Shown here: positions 45,994 to 55,958 of the stretch, piece after piece | Position numbering within the stretch: position 1 is the stretch's first letter | Layout: each line of letters starts with the position of its first letter | Source of the DNA: Silvania confinis | Lineage (GTDB): Bacteria; Pseudomonadota; Gammaproteobacteria; Enterobacterales; Enterobacteriaceae | Direction: 5' to 3' | DNA length: 64,000 nucleotides | NCBI RefSeq assembly: GCF_025564085.1 | Contig: NZ_JAMGZJ010000078.1 | Location: 248,001-312,000 of the forward strand | Position numbers and translations under genes: made by a program | Notes under the pieces: model-generated | Seen by the model: the letters and a program-made list of their open reading frames with translations, nothing else | The model's database searches: none | Told to the model about the DNA's origin: nothing

Positions 45994-46764
45994 ATGAGGA
46001 TGCAGCTCTATTCCCGGTTCATTGCACCCTGTGTAATGTTTGTGCTGCTGATATTCAGCGGCCAGCAGGGGTACGTTGTCTTTAAAGAATATAAGAAGGC
46101 TACCCGCCCGGCGCCCTCTGATACCCATGAGACAGCCCGCTCGCTGGAGGACCAGCCATTCGCGCTTTTCCAGCCGGCCGTTTATCACACTGCGCCGCAG
46201 CAGGTGGCGACAAAACCGATGGTCGCCGAGGTAGAAGGCATCATCAGCAGCGATGAAGCCTGGATGTCATTTGCGGTGATTAAAACCCCCTCCGGCCAGC
46301 AGAGCTACCGGGAAGGCGAGAGTCTGCAGGGCTATTCCGACGCCTGGATAGACGAGATCAACCGCGACAGCGTGGTGATTAACTACCAGGGGGCGCCCCA
46401 GACGCTGGCGATTAAACGCCCGGATTATTTTAAAAACGATGTGAATGCCCCGCCGGTTGCCAGACCGCTGGCCGACGCGGGGTTAGATAATTTACATCTC
46501 AATGACTATTTCGTGCTGAAACCCTGGTTCGACAACGGCCATCTCGAGGGATATCAAATTAAGCCGAAAAATGCGTCTGCCTTTTTTAGCCAGAGTGGGC
46601 TGAAAAAAGGCGATGTGGTTGTGCAAGTGAATTCCGTCGATATGACGAAACAAGAACAGGCGAAAAAGATTATCGCCAGCTGGTCGAACATGAGAGAAGC
46701 GGAAGTTGTCGTCAGACGTCACGCTCACCTTGAAAATATTCGGGTTAATGTTTTAAACAATTAA
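45994..46764 (+). CDS. gspC: Type II secretion protein GspC
   Basis: This inner-membrane clamp protein contacts secretin GspD and selects substrates. It has 256 residues from ATG 45994: membrane helix about 8-28, HR domain about 75-150 (VEGIISSDEAWMSFAVIK), PDZ domain about 170-255 (YQIKPKNASAFFSQSGLKKGDVVVQVNSVDM). A TTG 7 codons upstream is possible, but the AAGG site fits the ATG. It is first in the gspC-O operon. Confidence 0.93.
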   Translation: MRMQLYSRFIAPCVMFVLLIFSGQQGYVVFKEYKKATRPAPSDTHETARSLEDQPFALFQPAVYHTAPQQVATKPMVAEVEGIISSDEAWMSFAVIKTPSGQQSYREGESLQGYSDAWIDEINRDSVVINYQGAPQTLAIKRPDYFKNDVNAPPVARPLADAGLDNLHLNDYFVLKPWFDNGHLEGYQIKPKNASAFFSQSGLKKGDVVVQVNSVDMTKQEQAKKIIASWSNMREAEVVVRRHAHLENIRVNVLNN

Positions 46765-46777
46765 CAAGTGTAAAACC

Positions 46778-48694
46778 ATGAAGAAAGTTCCCTGGGCGTG
46801 TATCGCGCTGACAGCTGCGTCATTGATTTCCAACTCCGTGATGGCGGCCAATTTTAGCGCCAGTTTTAAAAACACCGACATTCGAGAATTTATCGACACG
46901 GTGGGCCGCAATCTGAATAAAACCATTCTGGTCGATCCGTCCGTACAGGGCATCGTTTCTGTCCGAACCTACAACGTGCTCACCGAGGACGAGTATTACC
47001 AGTTTTTCCTCAGCGTGCTGGACGTGTACGGTCTGTCGGTGATCCCGATGGATAACGGGATGGTGAAAGTGGTGCGTTCCGCCGTGGCGCGCACCGCTGG
47101 CGTGCCGGTGGCCGACAGCAAGCACCCCGGCAAGGGCGATGAAATCATCACCCGCGTGGTGCGCATGGAAAATGTGCCAGTGCGCGAGCTGGCCCCGCTG
47201 CTGCGCCAGCTGAACGACGCCTCCGGGATCGGTAACGTGGTGCACTTTGAGCCGTCCAACGTCCTGCTGTTGACCGGGCGCGCCTCGGTGGTCAACCGGC
47301 TGGTGGATCTGGTCGAGCGGGTCGATCGCTCCGGGATGCAGCGCCGGGAAATTGTCCCCCTGCGCTATGCCTCCGCCAAAGGGCTGGCCGAGATGTTGAA
47401 CAATCTCAACAACGAAGAGCAGAAAGGGCAGAACGCGCCGCAGCTGGCCACCAAAGTGGTGGCCGATGACGAAACCAACAGCCTGATCATCAGCGGGTCG
47501 GAAGAGGCCCGCGGGCGGACCCGATCGCTGATTGGCCAGCTCGATCGCGAACAGAATAACGAGGGCAACACCCGCGTCTTCTACCTGAAATACGCCAACG
47601 CCAGCAAAGTGGTGCCGGTGCTGACCGGCATCGGCGAGCAGCTGAAAGACAAAGCCGGCGCGGCGAAAAGCAAAACCACCTCAGCCAGCAATGACCTGAA
47701 TATTACCGCCGACGAAGCCACCAACTCGCTGGTGATCACCGCCCAGCCTAACGTCATGAACTCGCTAGAAAAAGTGATCGACAAGCTCGATATCCGCCGC
47801 CCGCAGGTGCTGGTCGAAGCGATCATTGCGGAAGTGCAGGACGGCAACGGCCTCGATCTGGGCGTGCAGTGGAGCGGCAAGCACGGCGGCGTGCAGTTTG
47901 GCGCAACCGGCCTGCCAATCAGCCAGGTGAAGAACGGGACGACGAAAGGTACCAGCTTCACCGGCCTGGCAACCGGCTTCTTTAACGGCGACTTTGGCGC
48001 ACTGATGACCGCGCTCTCCACCGACGGCAAAAACGACATTCTGTCGACGCCAAGCGTGGTGACGCTGGATAACAAAGAGGCGTCGTTTAACGTCGGCCAG
48101 GATGTGCCGGTGCTGTCGGGTTCCCAGACCACCAGCGGCGACAACGTCTTTAACTCGGTGGAGCGCAAAACCGTCGGCACCAAGCTGAAAATTGTTCCGC
48201 AGATCAACGACGGGGACATTATTCACCTCAAGATTGAGCAGGAAGTCTCCAGCGTGGACGCCAGCGCCACCGAAGATGCCAGCCTCGGCCCGACCTTCAA
48301 CACCCGCACCATCAATAACGAAGTGATGGTACACAGCGGGCAGACGGTGGTACTCGGCGGCCTGATGGAGAATGTCACCAAACAGAACGTTTCGAAAGTG
48401 CCGCTACTGGGGGATATTCCGCTGGTGGGACAGCTGTTCCGCTACACCTCGCAGGACACGTCAAAGCGTAACCTGATGGTCTTTATTCACACCACCGTGC
48501 TGCGCGATGACGATACCTACAGCGCCTCGTCGAAAGAGAAATACGACCAGATCCGCGCCCGTCAGCAGCAGCGCATGGAAGAGAAAAAACTGGGGATTGT
48601 TGAGAACAGCGAGACGCCCGTTCTGCCGGTTTATCCGTCTGCGACAGCCTCTGCGAAGCCGTCGGCGGCGACGCGCAATCCGTTTAAACAATAG
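46778..48694 (+). CDS. gspD: Type II secretion secretin GspD
   Basis: This outer-membrane secretin pore has 638 residues with a signal peptide (about 1-24, ending MAA). N0 (NFSASFKNTDIREFIDTVG), N1, N2 and N3 domains are followed by the secretin core (about 325-590) containing VPLLGDIPLVGQLFR. The C-terminal S-domain is short and Ser/Ala-rich. It follows gspC by 13 bp. No pilotin gene is visible nearby. Confidence 0.97.
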   Translation: MKKVPWACIALTAASLISNSVMAANFSASFKNTDIREFIDTVGRNLNKTILVDPSVQGIVSVRTYNVLTEDEYYQFFLSVLDVYGLSVIPMDNGMVKVVRSAVARTAGVPVADSKHPGKGDEIITRVVRMENVPVRELAPLLRQLNDASGIGNVVHFEPSNVLLLTGRASVVNRLVDLVERVDRSGMQRREIVPLRYASAKGLAEMLNNLNNEEQKGQNAPQLATKVVADDETNSLIISGSEEARGRTRSLIGQLDREQNNEGNTRVFYLKYANASKVVPVLTGIGEQLKDKAGAAKSKTTSASNDLNITADEATNSLVITAQPNVMNSLEKVIDKLDIRRPQVLVEAIIAEVQDGNGLDLGVQWSGKHGGVQFGATGLPISQVKNGTTKGTSFTGLATGFFNGDFGALMTALSTDGKNDILSTPSVVTLDNKEASFNVGQDVPVLSGSQTTSGDNVFNSVERKTVGTKLKIVPQINDGDIIHLKIEQEVSSVDASATEDASLGPTFNTRTINNEVMVHSGQTVVLGGLMENVTKQNVSKVPLLGDIPLVGQLFRYTSQDTSKRNLMVFIHTTVLRDDDTYSASSKEKYDQIRARQQQRMEEKKLGIVENSETPVLPVYPSATASAKPSAATRNPFKQ

Positions 48695-48706
48695 GGCGGG
48701 TGGAGC

Positions 48707-50185
48707 ATGGACGAACTTAGCAACTACCTATGCACCAGCAGCTACGCCAAAGATCACGGAGTGCTGTTGTATCAGGACCAGGTCTTTATCCGCGATAACA
48801 CCCCGGCATTTGCCCTGCTGGAGATGCGCCGGGTGCTGGGGCGCGCTTTTACCCCGAGCGTCCTGACGGCCGACGCCTTTGACGAGCTGCTGACCAAAGT
48901 CTGGCAGCAGAACAGCGGCGTTTCCCAGCAGCTGGTGGACGACATGGATGCCGACATCGATCTGCTGGCGTTAACCGAGGAGATCCCCGACAACGAGGAT
49001 CTGCTGGATAACGACGAAAACTCGCCGGTGATCCGCCTGATCAACGCCATTCTCGGCGAGGCGGTGAAAGAGGGCGCCTCGGATATTCATATCGAAACCT
49101 TCGAGCGCTCCCTGAGCATTCGCTTTCGCGTCGACGGCGTGCTGCGCCCGGTGCTGCAACCGGCGCGCAAGCTCGCGCCGCTGCTGGTGTCGAGGATCAA
49201 GGTGATGTCGAAGCTTGATATTGCCGAAAAGCGTTTACCGCAGGATGGGCGTATCTCGCTGCGCATCGGACGCAAGGCTATCGACGTGCGCGTCTCCACC
49301 ATTCCCTCCCAGTATGGCGAGCGGGTGGTGATGCGTCTGCTCGACAAAAGCAACCTCCAGCCGGACATCAACAAGCTTGGGCTGATCGACGACGAGCTGA
49401 CGCAGCTGAAAGCGCTGATCGCCCGTCCGCACGGCATCATCCTGGTGACCGGCCCGACCGGGTCCGGGAAAAGTACCACTCTGTACGCCATTCTGTCGGC
49501 GCTGAACGGTCACGAGCGCAATATTCTCACCGTCGAAGATCCGATCGAGTACGAGCTGGAAGGGGTCGGCCAGACCCAGGTCAACCCGCGCGTGGACATG
49601 ACCTTCGCCCGCGGCCTGCGCGCCATTTTGCGTCAGGATCCGGATGTGGTGATGATCGGTGAGATCCGCGACGGTGAAACCGCGCAGATCGCGGTGCAGG
49701 CCTCGCTGACCGGGCACCTGGTGATGTCGACCCTGCACACCAACAGCGCCGCCGGGGCCATCACCCGCCTGCGCGATATGGGGCTGGAGTCCTTTTTAAT
49801 CGGATCATCGCTGCTGGGGGTCATTGCCCAGCGTCTGGTGCGTCGGCTGTGCCCGCACTGCCGCACCACCAGCCCGCTGGATGACAATGAACGGCAGCTC
49901 TTCAGCTTTATGGCGACCCCGCCTGCGGCCCTCTACCGCGCCGTCGGCTGCGAAAAATGCCGCCAGGGCGGCTATCAGGGACGCGCCGGTATTCATGAAT
50001 TCCTGGTGGTCGACAGCGGTATGCGTCGCGCCATCCACGAAGATAAAGATGAGATGTCGATTGAGACCCAGCTGTTTAAGCAGGCCTACAGCCTGCGGGA
50101 AAACGGCCTGATGAAAGTGATTGACGGCGTAACGTCGCTGGAAGAGGTGATGCGCGTCACCGCCGAACGCGGAGGGGATGAATAA
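48707..50185 (+). CDS. gspE: Type II secretion ATPase GspE
   Basis: This cytoplasmic hexameric ATPase powers pseudopilus assembly. It has 492 residues. Walker [10 protein letters not shown] lies at 249-257, the Asp box [12 protein letters not shown] follows, Walker B is [13 protein letters not shown] and the His box [12 protein letters not shown] tetracysteine zinc motif (CPHC ... CEKC) lies at about 385-425. It overlaps gspF by one base. Confidence 0.97.
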   Translation: MDELSNYLCTSSYAKDHGVLLYQDQVFIRDNTPAFALLEMRRVLGRAFTPSVLTADAFDELLTKVWQQNSGVSQQLVDDMDADIDLLALTEEIPDNEDLLDNDENSPVIRLINAILGEAVKEGASDIHIETFERSLSIRFRVDGVLRPVLQPARKLAPLLVSRIKVMSKLDIAEKRLPQDGRISLRIGRKAIDVRVSTIPSQYGERVVMRLLDKSNLQPDINKLGLIDDELTQLKALIARPHGIILVTGPTGSGKSTTLYAILSALNGHERNILTVEDPIEYELEGVGQTQVNPRVDMTFARGLRAILRQDPDVVMIGEIRDGETAQIAVQASLTGHLVMSTLHTNSAAGAITRLRDMGLESFLIGSSLLGVIAQRLVRRLCPHCRTTSPLDDNERQLFSFMATPPAALYRAVGCEKCRQGGYQGRAGIHEFLVVDSGMRRAIHEDKDEMSIETQLFKQAYSLRENGLMKVIDGVTSLEEVMRVTAERGGDE

Positions 50186-51393
50186 TGGCCTGGTATGCGT
50201 GGACGGCAACCAACCCCGCGGGTAAAACCCAGCGCGGTACGCTGCAGGCCGAGGGGCAAAAGCAGGTGCGCCAGGCGCTGCGAGAGCAAAAGCTGATGCC
50301 GCTGAGCATTACGCTCACCCGCGAAGCCAGCGCCGTCGGGAGCGCGCAAAAAGGGATCAAACTCACTACCCCGGTGCTGTCGATGTTTACCCGCCAGCTG
50401 TCGACGCTGGTCAACGCCGCGCTGCCGCTGGAGAGCGCCCTGAAGGCGATTTCAAAGCAGTCGGAAGACAAAAAGCTGGCGGCAATGGTGACCGAGATCC
50501 GCGACAAAGTGGTGGAAGGGCACACCCTGTTCGACGCCTTTAGCCAGTTCCCGCGCACCTTTGACAAGCTGTACTGCACCCTGGTGATGGCCGGGGAAAA
50601 AACCGGCCACCTCGGCGAGGTGCTGGAAAAACTGGCCGAATACAACGAGCAGCGCCAGAAGATGAAAAGCAAGCTCACCCAGGCGATGGTCTATCCGATC
50701 ACCCTGACGGTGGTAGCGACCGCGGTGATCTGCATTCTGTTGGTGGCGGTGGTTCCGCAGGTGATCGAGCAGTTCACCCATATGAAACAGCAGCTGCCGA
50801 TGACGACCCGCACGCTGATTGCGGTGAGTGACTTTCTGCAGGCGTACGGCGTGTTTATCGGCGGCGGGCTGGTGGCCGGTTTTATCGGCTTTAAAAGCTG
50901 GCTCAAAAAAACGCGCAACCGCTTTATCTGGAACCGCTGGCTGGTGAACGGTTCGCCTGTCAAAAAGCTGGTCTGCGCCATCAACAGCGCGCGCTATATC
51001 CGCACGTTGAGCATTTTGCAGGCCAGTAGCGTTCCGCTGCTGGAAGGGATGTATATCGCGATGGACGGGATCGAAAACCTGTATGCCCGCCAGGTGCTGG
51101 AGCAGGCGGCCGATACCGTGCGCCAGGGGGCGTCATTATATGCTGCGCTGGAGCAGGCGAAATTATTCCCGCCCACCATGCTGTATATGATCGCCTCCGG
51201 CGAAGAGAGCGGGGAATTAGGCAGTTTAATGGATCGGGCGGCTGAAAATCAGGAGTCGGCATTACAGCATCGCATTACCTTAACGCTGTCGGTATTTGAA
51301 CCGGCGCTGGTGGTGTCAATGGCGACCATTGTTTTATTCATTGTGATGTCAATATTACAACCGCTTCTGCAACTTAATAACATGGTAGGTTAA
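50185..51393 (+). CDS. gspF: Type II secretion platform protein GspF
   Basis: This polytopic inner-membrane platform protein has 402 residues, three predicted helices (about 168-195, 218-240, 370-395) and two homologous cytoplasmic domains. It contains the family motif ASGEESGELGSLMDRAAE. It couples GspE to the pseudopilus. Confidence 0.97.
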   Translation: MAWYAWTATNPAGKTQRGTLQAEGQKQVRQALREQKLMPLSITLTREASAVGSAQKGIKLTTPVLSMFTRQLSTLVNAALPLESALKAISKQSEDKKLAAMVTEIRDKVVEGHTLFDAFSQFPRTFDKLYCTLVMAGEKTGHLGEVLEKLAEYNEQRQKMKSKLTQAMVYPITLTVVATAVICILLVAVVPQVIEQFTHMKQQLPMTTRTLIAVSDFLQAYGVFIGGGLVAGFIGFKSWLKKTRNRFIWNRWLVNGSPVKKLVCAINSARYIRTLSILQASSVPLLEGMYIAMDGIENLYARQVLEQAADTVRQGASLYAALEQAKLFPPTMLYMIASGEESGELGSLMDRAAENQESALQHRITLTLSVFEPALVVSMATIVLFIVMSILQPLLQLNNMVG

Positions 51394-51395
51394 TT

Positions 51396-51839
51396 ATGGC
51401 TATGAAACGAAATACCCTGGCGCGCCAGGGGGGCTTTACGCTGCTCGAATTAATGGTGGTGATTGTTATTCTCGGCGTACTGGCGAGTATGGTGGTGCCG
51501 AATTTAATGGGCAATAAAGAGAAAGCAGACACCCAGAAAGCGACCAGCGATATCGTGGCTCTGGAAGGGTCGCTGGATATGTACAAGCTGGATAACCACC
51601 GCTATCCGACCACCGATCAGGGCCTGCAGGCGCTGGTCACCAAACCTGAAATCGCCCCGATCCCGAACGGCTACCGCGCCGACGGCTATATTCGCCGCCT
51701 GCCGCAGGATCCGTGGAGCAATGATTATATTCTGGTCAGCCCTGGCGAGCATGGCGCTATCGATGTGTTTTCTGCCGGCCCGGATGGCGAAGCCAATACC
51801 GCCGATGATATTACCAACTGGTCGCTCGATAAAAAATAA
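51396..51839 (+). CDS. gspG: Major pseudopilin GspG
   Basis: This is the main pseudopilus subunit, 147 residues. The prepilin leader MAMKRNTLARQGG is cut before F14 (FTLLELMVVIVILGVLAS, with Glu at +5). The C-terminus has the calcium-site region DIFSAGPDGEANTADDI. It overlaps gspH by one base. Confidence 0.98.
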   Translation: MAMKRNTLARQGGFTLLELMVVIVILGVLASMVVPNLMGNKEKADTQKATSDIVALEGSLDMYKLDNHRYPTTDQGLQALVTKPEIAPIPNGYRADGYIRRLPQDPWSNDYILVSPGEHGAIDVFSAGPDGEANTADDITNWSLDKK

Positions 51840-52324
51840 TGACGAAACAACGCGGCTTTACTTTGCTGGAAATTATTCTCGCGCTGGTGATATTCGCCAG
51901 CTGCGCCATGATGGTGGTCTCAACGATACCGTCGCGCAGCGGCGCGGATATATTTGGCCAGCAGCTTAAAGCTCTTGTTGAATACGGTTCCGATCGCGCG
52001 GTGATGGACGGCAATATTGTCGGCCTGACGATCGCCCCGGAGCAATATCAGCTGGTGACCGTCGAAGAGAAAGACGGCAAACGTCGCTGGGTGCCGTTAA
52101 CCGCCGGGCGCATTACGACCCACGGCGCGTTCCCGGAGGCGATGCATGTCTCGCTGTCGCCGCAGCGGCTGGCGGCCACCGTCGACTGTGAACCGCAAAT
52201 CCTCTTTTTACCGGATGGTGAAATCAGCCGTTTTACCCTTGCGCTGCAAAGCGACGATAAACAGCACATCTTCCGGGTGGTCTCCCAGGGCGCGTCCCCG
52301 GTAACGGTAGAAAACAATGGCTAA
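51839..52324 (+). CDS. gspH: Minor pseudopilin GspH
   Basis: This minor pseudopilin near the pseudopilus tip has 161 residues, with leader MTKQRG cut before FTLLEIILALVIFAS. Its beta-rich C-terminal domain is typical. It overlaps gspI by 8 bp. Confidence 0.95.
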   Translation: MTKQRGFTLLEIILALVIFASCAMMVVSTIPSRSGADIFGQQLKALVEYGSDRAVMDGNIVGLTIAPEQYQLVTVEEKDGKRRWVPLTAGRITTHGAFPEAMHVSLSPQRLAATVDCEPQILFLPDGEISRFTLALQSDDKQHIFRVVSQGASPVTVENNG

Positions 52325-52691
52325 AGCGCAGCAACAGGGCATGACGCTGCTGGAGGTGATGGTCGCGCTGGTGATCTTCTCCACCGCCGCGCTGGCGCTG
52401 ATGAACTCCGTCTCGCTGAACGTGCGCTTTACCTACGGTCTGGCCGATACCCTGCAGGCCAGCTGGGTGGCTGAAAACCAGCTGGCAGAAGCCCAACTGA
52501 CGCAAAGCGACTTCCCCGATGCCGAAGAAGAGGGCAGCGAAACCCAGGGCGGGCGCAGCTGGACCTGGCATAAGCAGCGGGTGAAAAGCGCCGAACACGG
52601 AGAGATTAACAGGATCCAGGTGTGGGCCGAAGGCGACGACAGCCAGCCAGTCATCACCCTGTCTGTCGTGCCGCCAGGAGAGAAAAAGTGA
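52317..52691 (+). CDS. gspI: Minor pseudopilin GspI
   Basis: This 124-residue pseudopilin has leader MAKAQQQG, then MTLLEVMVALVIFSTAALA, and the conserved SWVAENQLAEAQL segment. It nucleates the tip complex with GspJ and GspK. It overlaps the GTG start of gspJ. Confidence 0.95.
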   Translation: MAKAQQQGMTLLEVMVALVIFSTAALALMNSVSLNVRFTYGLADTLQASWVAENQLAEAQLTQSDFPDAEEEGSETQGGRSWTWHKQRVKSAEHGEINRIQVWAEGDDSQPVITLSVVPPGEKK

Positions 52692-53323
52692 AGCACACCC
52701 GGCATCAGCAGGGCTTTACCCTGCTGGAAATCATGATTGCCCTGACCATCTTCGCGGTGATCAGCACCCTGGCGTGGCAAATTCTCGACGGGGCGATGCG
52801 CACCAGCGCCGCCACCGATGCCAGTGCGGCGAAACTCAACCAGCTCCAGCGCGCCTGGAATCTGCTGGAGCGTGACTTTTTTCAGCTGCAGGCGCGTGCG
52901 CCGCGCCACGGGAGCGATCGCTTTCACTTTAACGATCGGGGGCTGGAATTTACCACCCTGAACGGCGTCAGCGGCCAGATCCAACTGGAGCGCGTGCGCT
53001 GGCGGCTGGACGGTGGACGCCTGTGGCGCGACGTCTGGCCCGCCATCGATGGCCCGGCAAAGGTCAAGCCGGACGAAGTGCCGATCGTCAGTGACGTCAA
53101 AGCGGTGCAGTGGCGCTTCTGGCAGGGCGAGTGGCAGAAGGACTGGACCGACACCGACCAGCAGCCGGACGGCGTTGAACTGACGCTGACCATGGAAAGC
53201 GGCGAGACCTGGCGCTGGGTCTTTATCACTCCGGGCGATCTGCCGCCGGTCGAGGCGGCTCCGGCTGCGGTGGAACCACCGGCAGCAGACGCCGCACCCG
53301 CTGGCGCAGAGGCCCAGCCATGA
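52688..53323 (+). CDS. gspJ: Minor pseudopilin GspJ
   Basis: This tip pseudopilin has 211 residues from the GTG at 52688. Its leader KHTRHQQG is cut before FTLLEIMIALTIFAV. The longer in-frame ORF from 52622 lacks a leader and is rejected. The C-terminus is Ala/Pro-rich (about 190-211). Confidence 0.95.
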   Translation: MKHTRHQQGFTLLEIMIALTIFAVISTLAWQILDGAMRTSAATDASAAKLNQLQRAWNLLERDFFQLQARAPRHGSDRFHFNDRGLEFTTLNGVSGQIQLERVRWRLDGGRLWRDVWPAIDGPAKVKPDEVPIVSDVKAVQWRFWQGEWQKDWTDTDQQPDGVELTLTMESGETWRWVFITPGDLPPVEAAPAAVEPPAADAAPAGAEAQP

Positions 53324-54330
53324 GCCGGGTTGGCAAACAGCAGGGCGTGGCGCTGCTGGTGGTGCTGATCCTGCTGGTGTTGATGTCGGCGCTGGCGGCG
53401 AAAATCAGCCAGCAGTTCTGCCGTAATTTGCAGAAAACCCACTACCAGGTGAGCCAACAGCAGCTGCGCTGGGCGATGCAGGCCCAGGAGACGGCGATTA
53501 AGGCACGTCTTCTGACGGCGACCCGCGGTGAAAACAACGTGCTGACGCTGGACGGCGACTGGCACCAGCCGCTGGAAACCCAGGGCGATGACTACACGGT
53601 CATCGGCCAGGTCGAGGATGCGCAGGACTGTTTTAACGTCAACAACCTGCTGGCGGCACCCGCTGAGGCGGAAAAGACCGACGCGCCTGCGGTGAGCGAA
53701 AAGCCGCGCCAGCAGCAGATCCTGGAGCAAATTTTTACCGACAGCGGGCTGAGCAGCACCCGCGCGGAAGAACTCTATAGCCAGCTGGTGGACTCTCTCG
53801 ATGAAGACACCGTCACGGCAAAAGACGGCCAGGAGGACGATGCCTGGGCAGGCCTGCAGCCCGCGCGCCTGCCCGCCAACCAGTTAATGCAAACCCTGAG
53901 CGAAATCAGACAGCTACCGGCGTTCCCCGCGGCCGCTTGGCCGACGGTGAGTGCGCTGCTGTGCGCTCTGCCAACCACGGCCAGTAAGGTTAACGTCAAC
54001 ACGTTGACGGCGAAACAGGCGCGGCTGCTGGCGGCCTTGTTCCCCGGAAAGCTGAGCGAAGAAGAGGCGAAGCGGATCATTGAATCGCGCCCGGAAGCGG
54101 GCTGGGAGAGCGTGGCGACCTTCAGCGAGACGCTGGAGCGTGATGCCCCGCAGCTAAAAGACGACCTGAAAATGGCGGGCGAGCAGCTCGCCGTCACCAG
54201 CCGCTATTTCCGCGTGAATTATACCGGCAATACCGATGCGCTCACGCTGCGCGTGGTCAGCCAGCTGCGGGCAGAAAGCGAAACGGGCGCGATCCGAACG
54301 TGGCAGCGCCGTTACCGAATGATTGAATAA
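53320..54330 (+). CDS. gspK: Minor pseudopilin GspK
   Basis: This large tip pseudopilin has 336 residues. Its leader MSRVGKQQG precedes VALLVVLILLVLMSALA, without the Glu+5 of the other pseudopilins, as is normal for GspK. An alpha-helical insert and SAM-like domain follow (VNVNTLTAKQARLLAALFPG). It caps the pseudopilus. Confidence 0.96.
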   Translation: MSRVGKQQGVALLVVLILLVLMSALAAKISQQFCRNLQKTHYQVSQQQLRWAMQAQETAIKARLLTATRGENNVLTLDGDWHQPLETQGDDYTVIGQVEDAQDCFNVNNLLAAPAEAEKTDAPAVSEKPRQQQILEQIFTDSGLSSTRAEELYSQLVDSLDEDTVTAKDGQEDDAWAGLQPARLPANQLMQTLSEIRQLPAFPAAAWPTVSALLCALPTTASKVNVNTLTAKQARLLAALFPGKLSEEEAKRIIESRPEAGWESVATFSETLERDAPQLKDDLKMAGEQLAVTSRYFRVNYTGNTDALTLRVVSQLRAESETGAIRTWQRRYRMIE

Positions 54331-54345
54331 CACAAGTCTGAGGCT

Positions 54346-55476
54346 ATGAAACAGGTAATTTTTGTGCGTCCCGACACTCGCGAGGATGCAAAGGTATGGT
54401 GGTGTGAATCGGGCAGTCAGCAGGTGATGATCCTGGACGGGCATCAGGCCCTGAGCGCGCTGGCAGAACACCCGCTGGCGGCGCGGGTGTGTCTGCTCTT
54501 GCCCGCCAGCGAGATGATTTTCCGTCACTTCACGCTGGCGAAAAAGAGCCAGGCGACGCCGTTCTCGTGGATGGCGGAAGAGACGCTGATCGGCGACGTG
54601 GACGACCTCCACTGGACGGTGCTGCACAAAGCCGGCTGCGAGGTGGATGCCGTCGCCATCGACAGCGCGCGTCTTCAGCAGTGGCTGGCACGCTTTAATG
54701 CGGCGGGCCTGACGGTGACCCAAATACTGCCGGATGCCTGGCTGCTGCCCGGCGAGCCCGACAGCAGTACCCTGGTGGCCGTGGAGGATCAGGTCTGGCT
54801 GCGCGGCCCCGAGGTGGGGGCCTGCAACGTGGACGCGGCGATGCTGCCGCTGCTGCTGGCAAACGATGCCGGAACCGTCTGCTGCTACGGCGACGCGCCC
54901 GACGGCGTAACCTGCACGGAAACACTCCCCTGGCAGCATCCGCTGACGTTAATCCAACCGCGCTGGAAAAGCGTGCGCGTCAATCTGCTGCACGGTGACT
55001 TCAGCGCGCGGGCCAACGGCGGGGCGGCGAAAACACTCCGACGGGCAACGGCCGCGATGGCGCTGCTCTGCGTGGGGCTGTTGACCGGGCCGCGCGTGGC
55101 GACGGCGTGGATGCTGGTGCAGGAACAGAACCAGATGCAGCAGGCGATCGTGCAGATTTACCAGCACCATTTCCCCAGCCTGCGCCAGCAGAGCAACATC
55201 AAATACCATTTTGGTCAGAACCTAAAAAAACAGCGGAAAGGGCTTTTTCAGCAAATTGATGAGCTGGAAGCGATCCGGCGCAGCGTGCCGGGGATCGAAA
55301 TCGAGCGCGTCGAATATGACGGGACGCAAAACAGCCTGATCCTGAGCGTTAAAACGCAGGATCAGCCGCAGCTTCAGCAGTTCGTGCAGCAGGCGAACAG
55401 CCGTTTTGCCTTTGTCTTACAGCCGGTTTCCACGGCTGCGCCTTATACCGCCATGGTGACAGGGAAATATAAATGA
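54346..55476 (+). CDS. gspL: Type II secretion protein GspL
   Basis: This inner-membrane assembly protein has 376 residues. An actin-like cytoplasmic domain (about 1-205) binds GspE, one membrane helix (about 235-252) follows, and a periplasmic ferredoxin-like domain contacts GspM. It overlaps gspM by 4 bp. Confidence 0.93.
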   Translation: MKQVIFVRPDTREDAKVWWCESGSQQVMILDGHQALSALAEHPLAARVCLLLPASEMIFRHFTLAKKSQATPFSWMAEETLIGDVDDLHWTVLHKAGCEVDAVAIDSARLQQWLARFNAAGLTVTQILPDAWLLPGEPDSSTLVAVEDQVWLRGPEVGACNVDAAMLPLLLANDAGTVCCYGDAPDGVTCTETLPWQHPLTLIQPRWKSVRVNLLHGDFSARANGGAAKTLRRATAAMALLCVGLLTGPRVATAWMLVQEQNQMQQAIVQIYQHHFPSLRQQSNIKYHFGQNLKKQRKGLFQQIDELEAIRRSVPGIEIERVEYDGTQNSLILSVKTQDQPQLQQFVQQANSRFAFVLQPVSTAAPYTAMVTGKYK

Positions 55477-55958
55477 AAGTAAAGGTCGCGCAGTTAAAAG
55501 CCCGCTATCAACAGTACAGCGCCCGCGAACGCAATCTGATCGCACTGTGCAGCGCCGCACTGTGCTGCGCCGGGCTGTATTACGCTGCCCTGATGCCGCT
55601 GGATACCATGATCGCCAGCAGCCAGTCTACGCTGGCCCGCCAACAAGAGACGCTGCGATGGATGCGCGACGAAATTCAGAAAAACCACCTGCAGGTACAG
55701 CAGTTGAAAACCAGTAATCCGCGCAGCGCGGTGGAAAACAGCGCCCACGAAATTAACCTGACCCTGAATGACGTGCGCCAGGAGGGTCAGTCCCTGCACT
55801 TTGCTATCAATCGGGTGAATGTGTATGTGCTTAAAAACTGGCTGCGCGAAATGAACCTGACCACCGGCGTGCGGCTGGAGAAGATGACCATGACCCCGGC
55901 GGATCACGTCAGCGATGTCAAAGTGGAGATCCAGCTCACCTGGAAAACCGGGGTATGA
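55473..55958 (+). CDS. gspM: Type II secretion protein GspM
   Basis: This 161-residue inner-membrane protein has one helix (about 22-44), a coiled-coil stretch and a periplasmic ferredoxin-like fold. It stabilises GspL. It overlaps gspO by 4 bp; gspN, found in some systems, is absent. Confidence 0.93.
   Translation: MKVKVAQLKARYQQYSARERNLIALCSAALCCAGLYYAALMPLDTMIASSQSTLARQQETLRWMRDEIQKNHLQVQQLKTSNPRSAVENSAHEINLTLNDVRQEGQSLHFAINRVNVYVLKNWLREMNLTTGVRLEKMTMTPADHVSDVKVEIQLTWKTGV

Noticed and set aside
45834..46085. Small open frame upstream of gspC
   Set aside because: It overlaps the gspC start out of frame, has no family resemblance and lies in the divergent control region.
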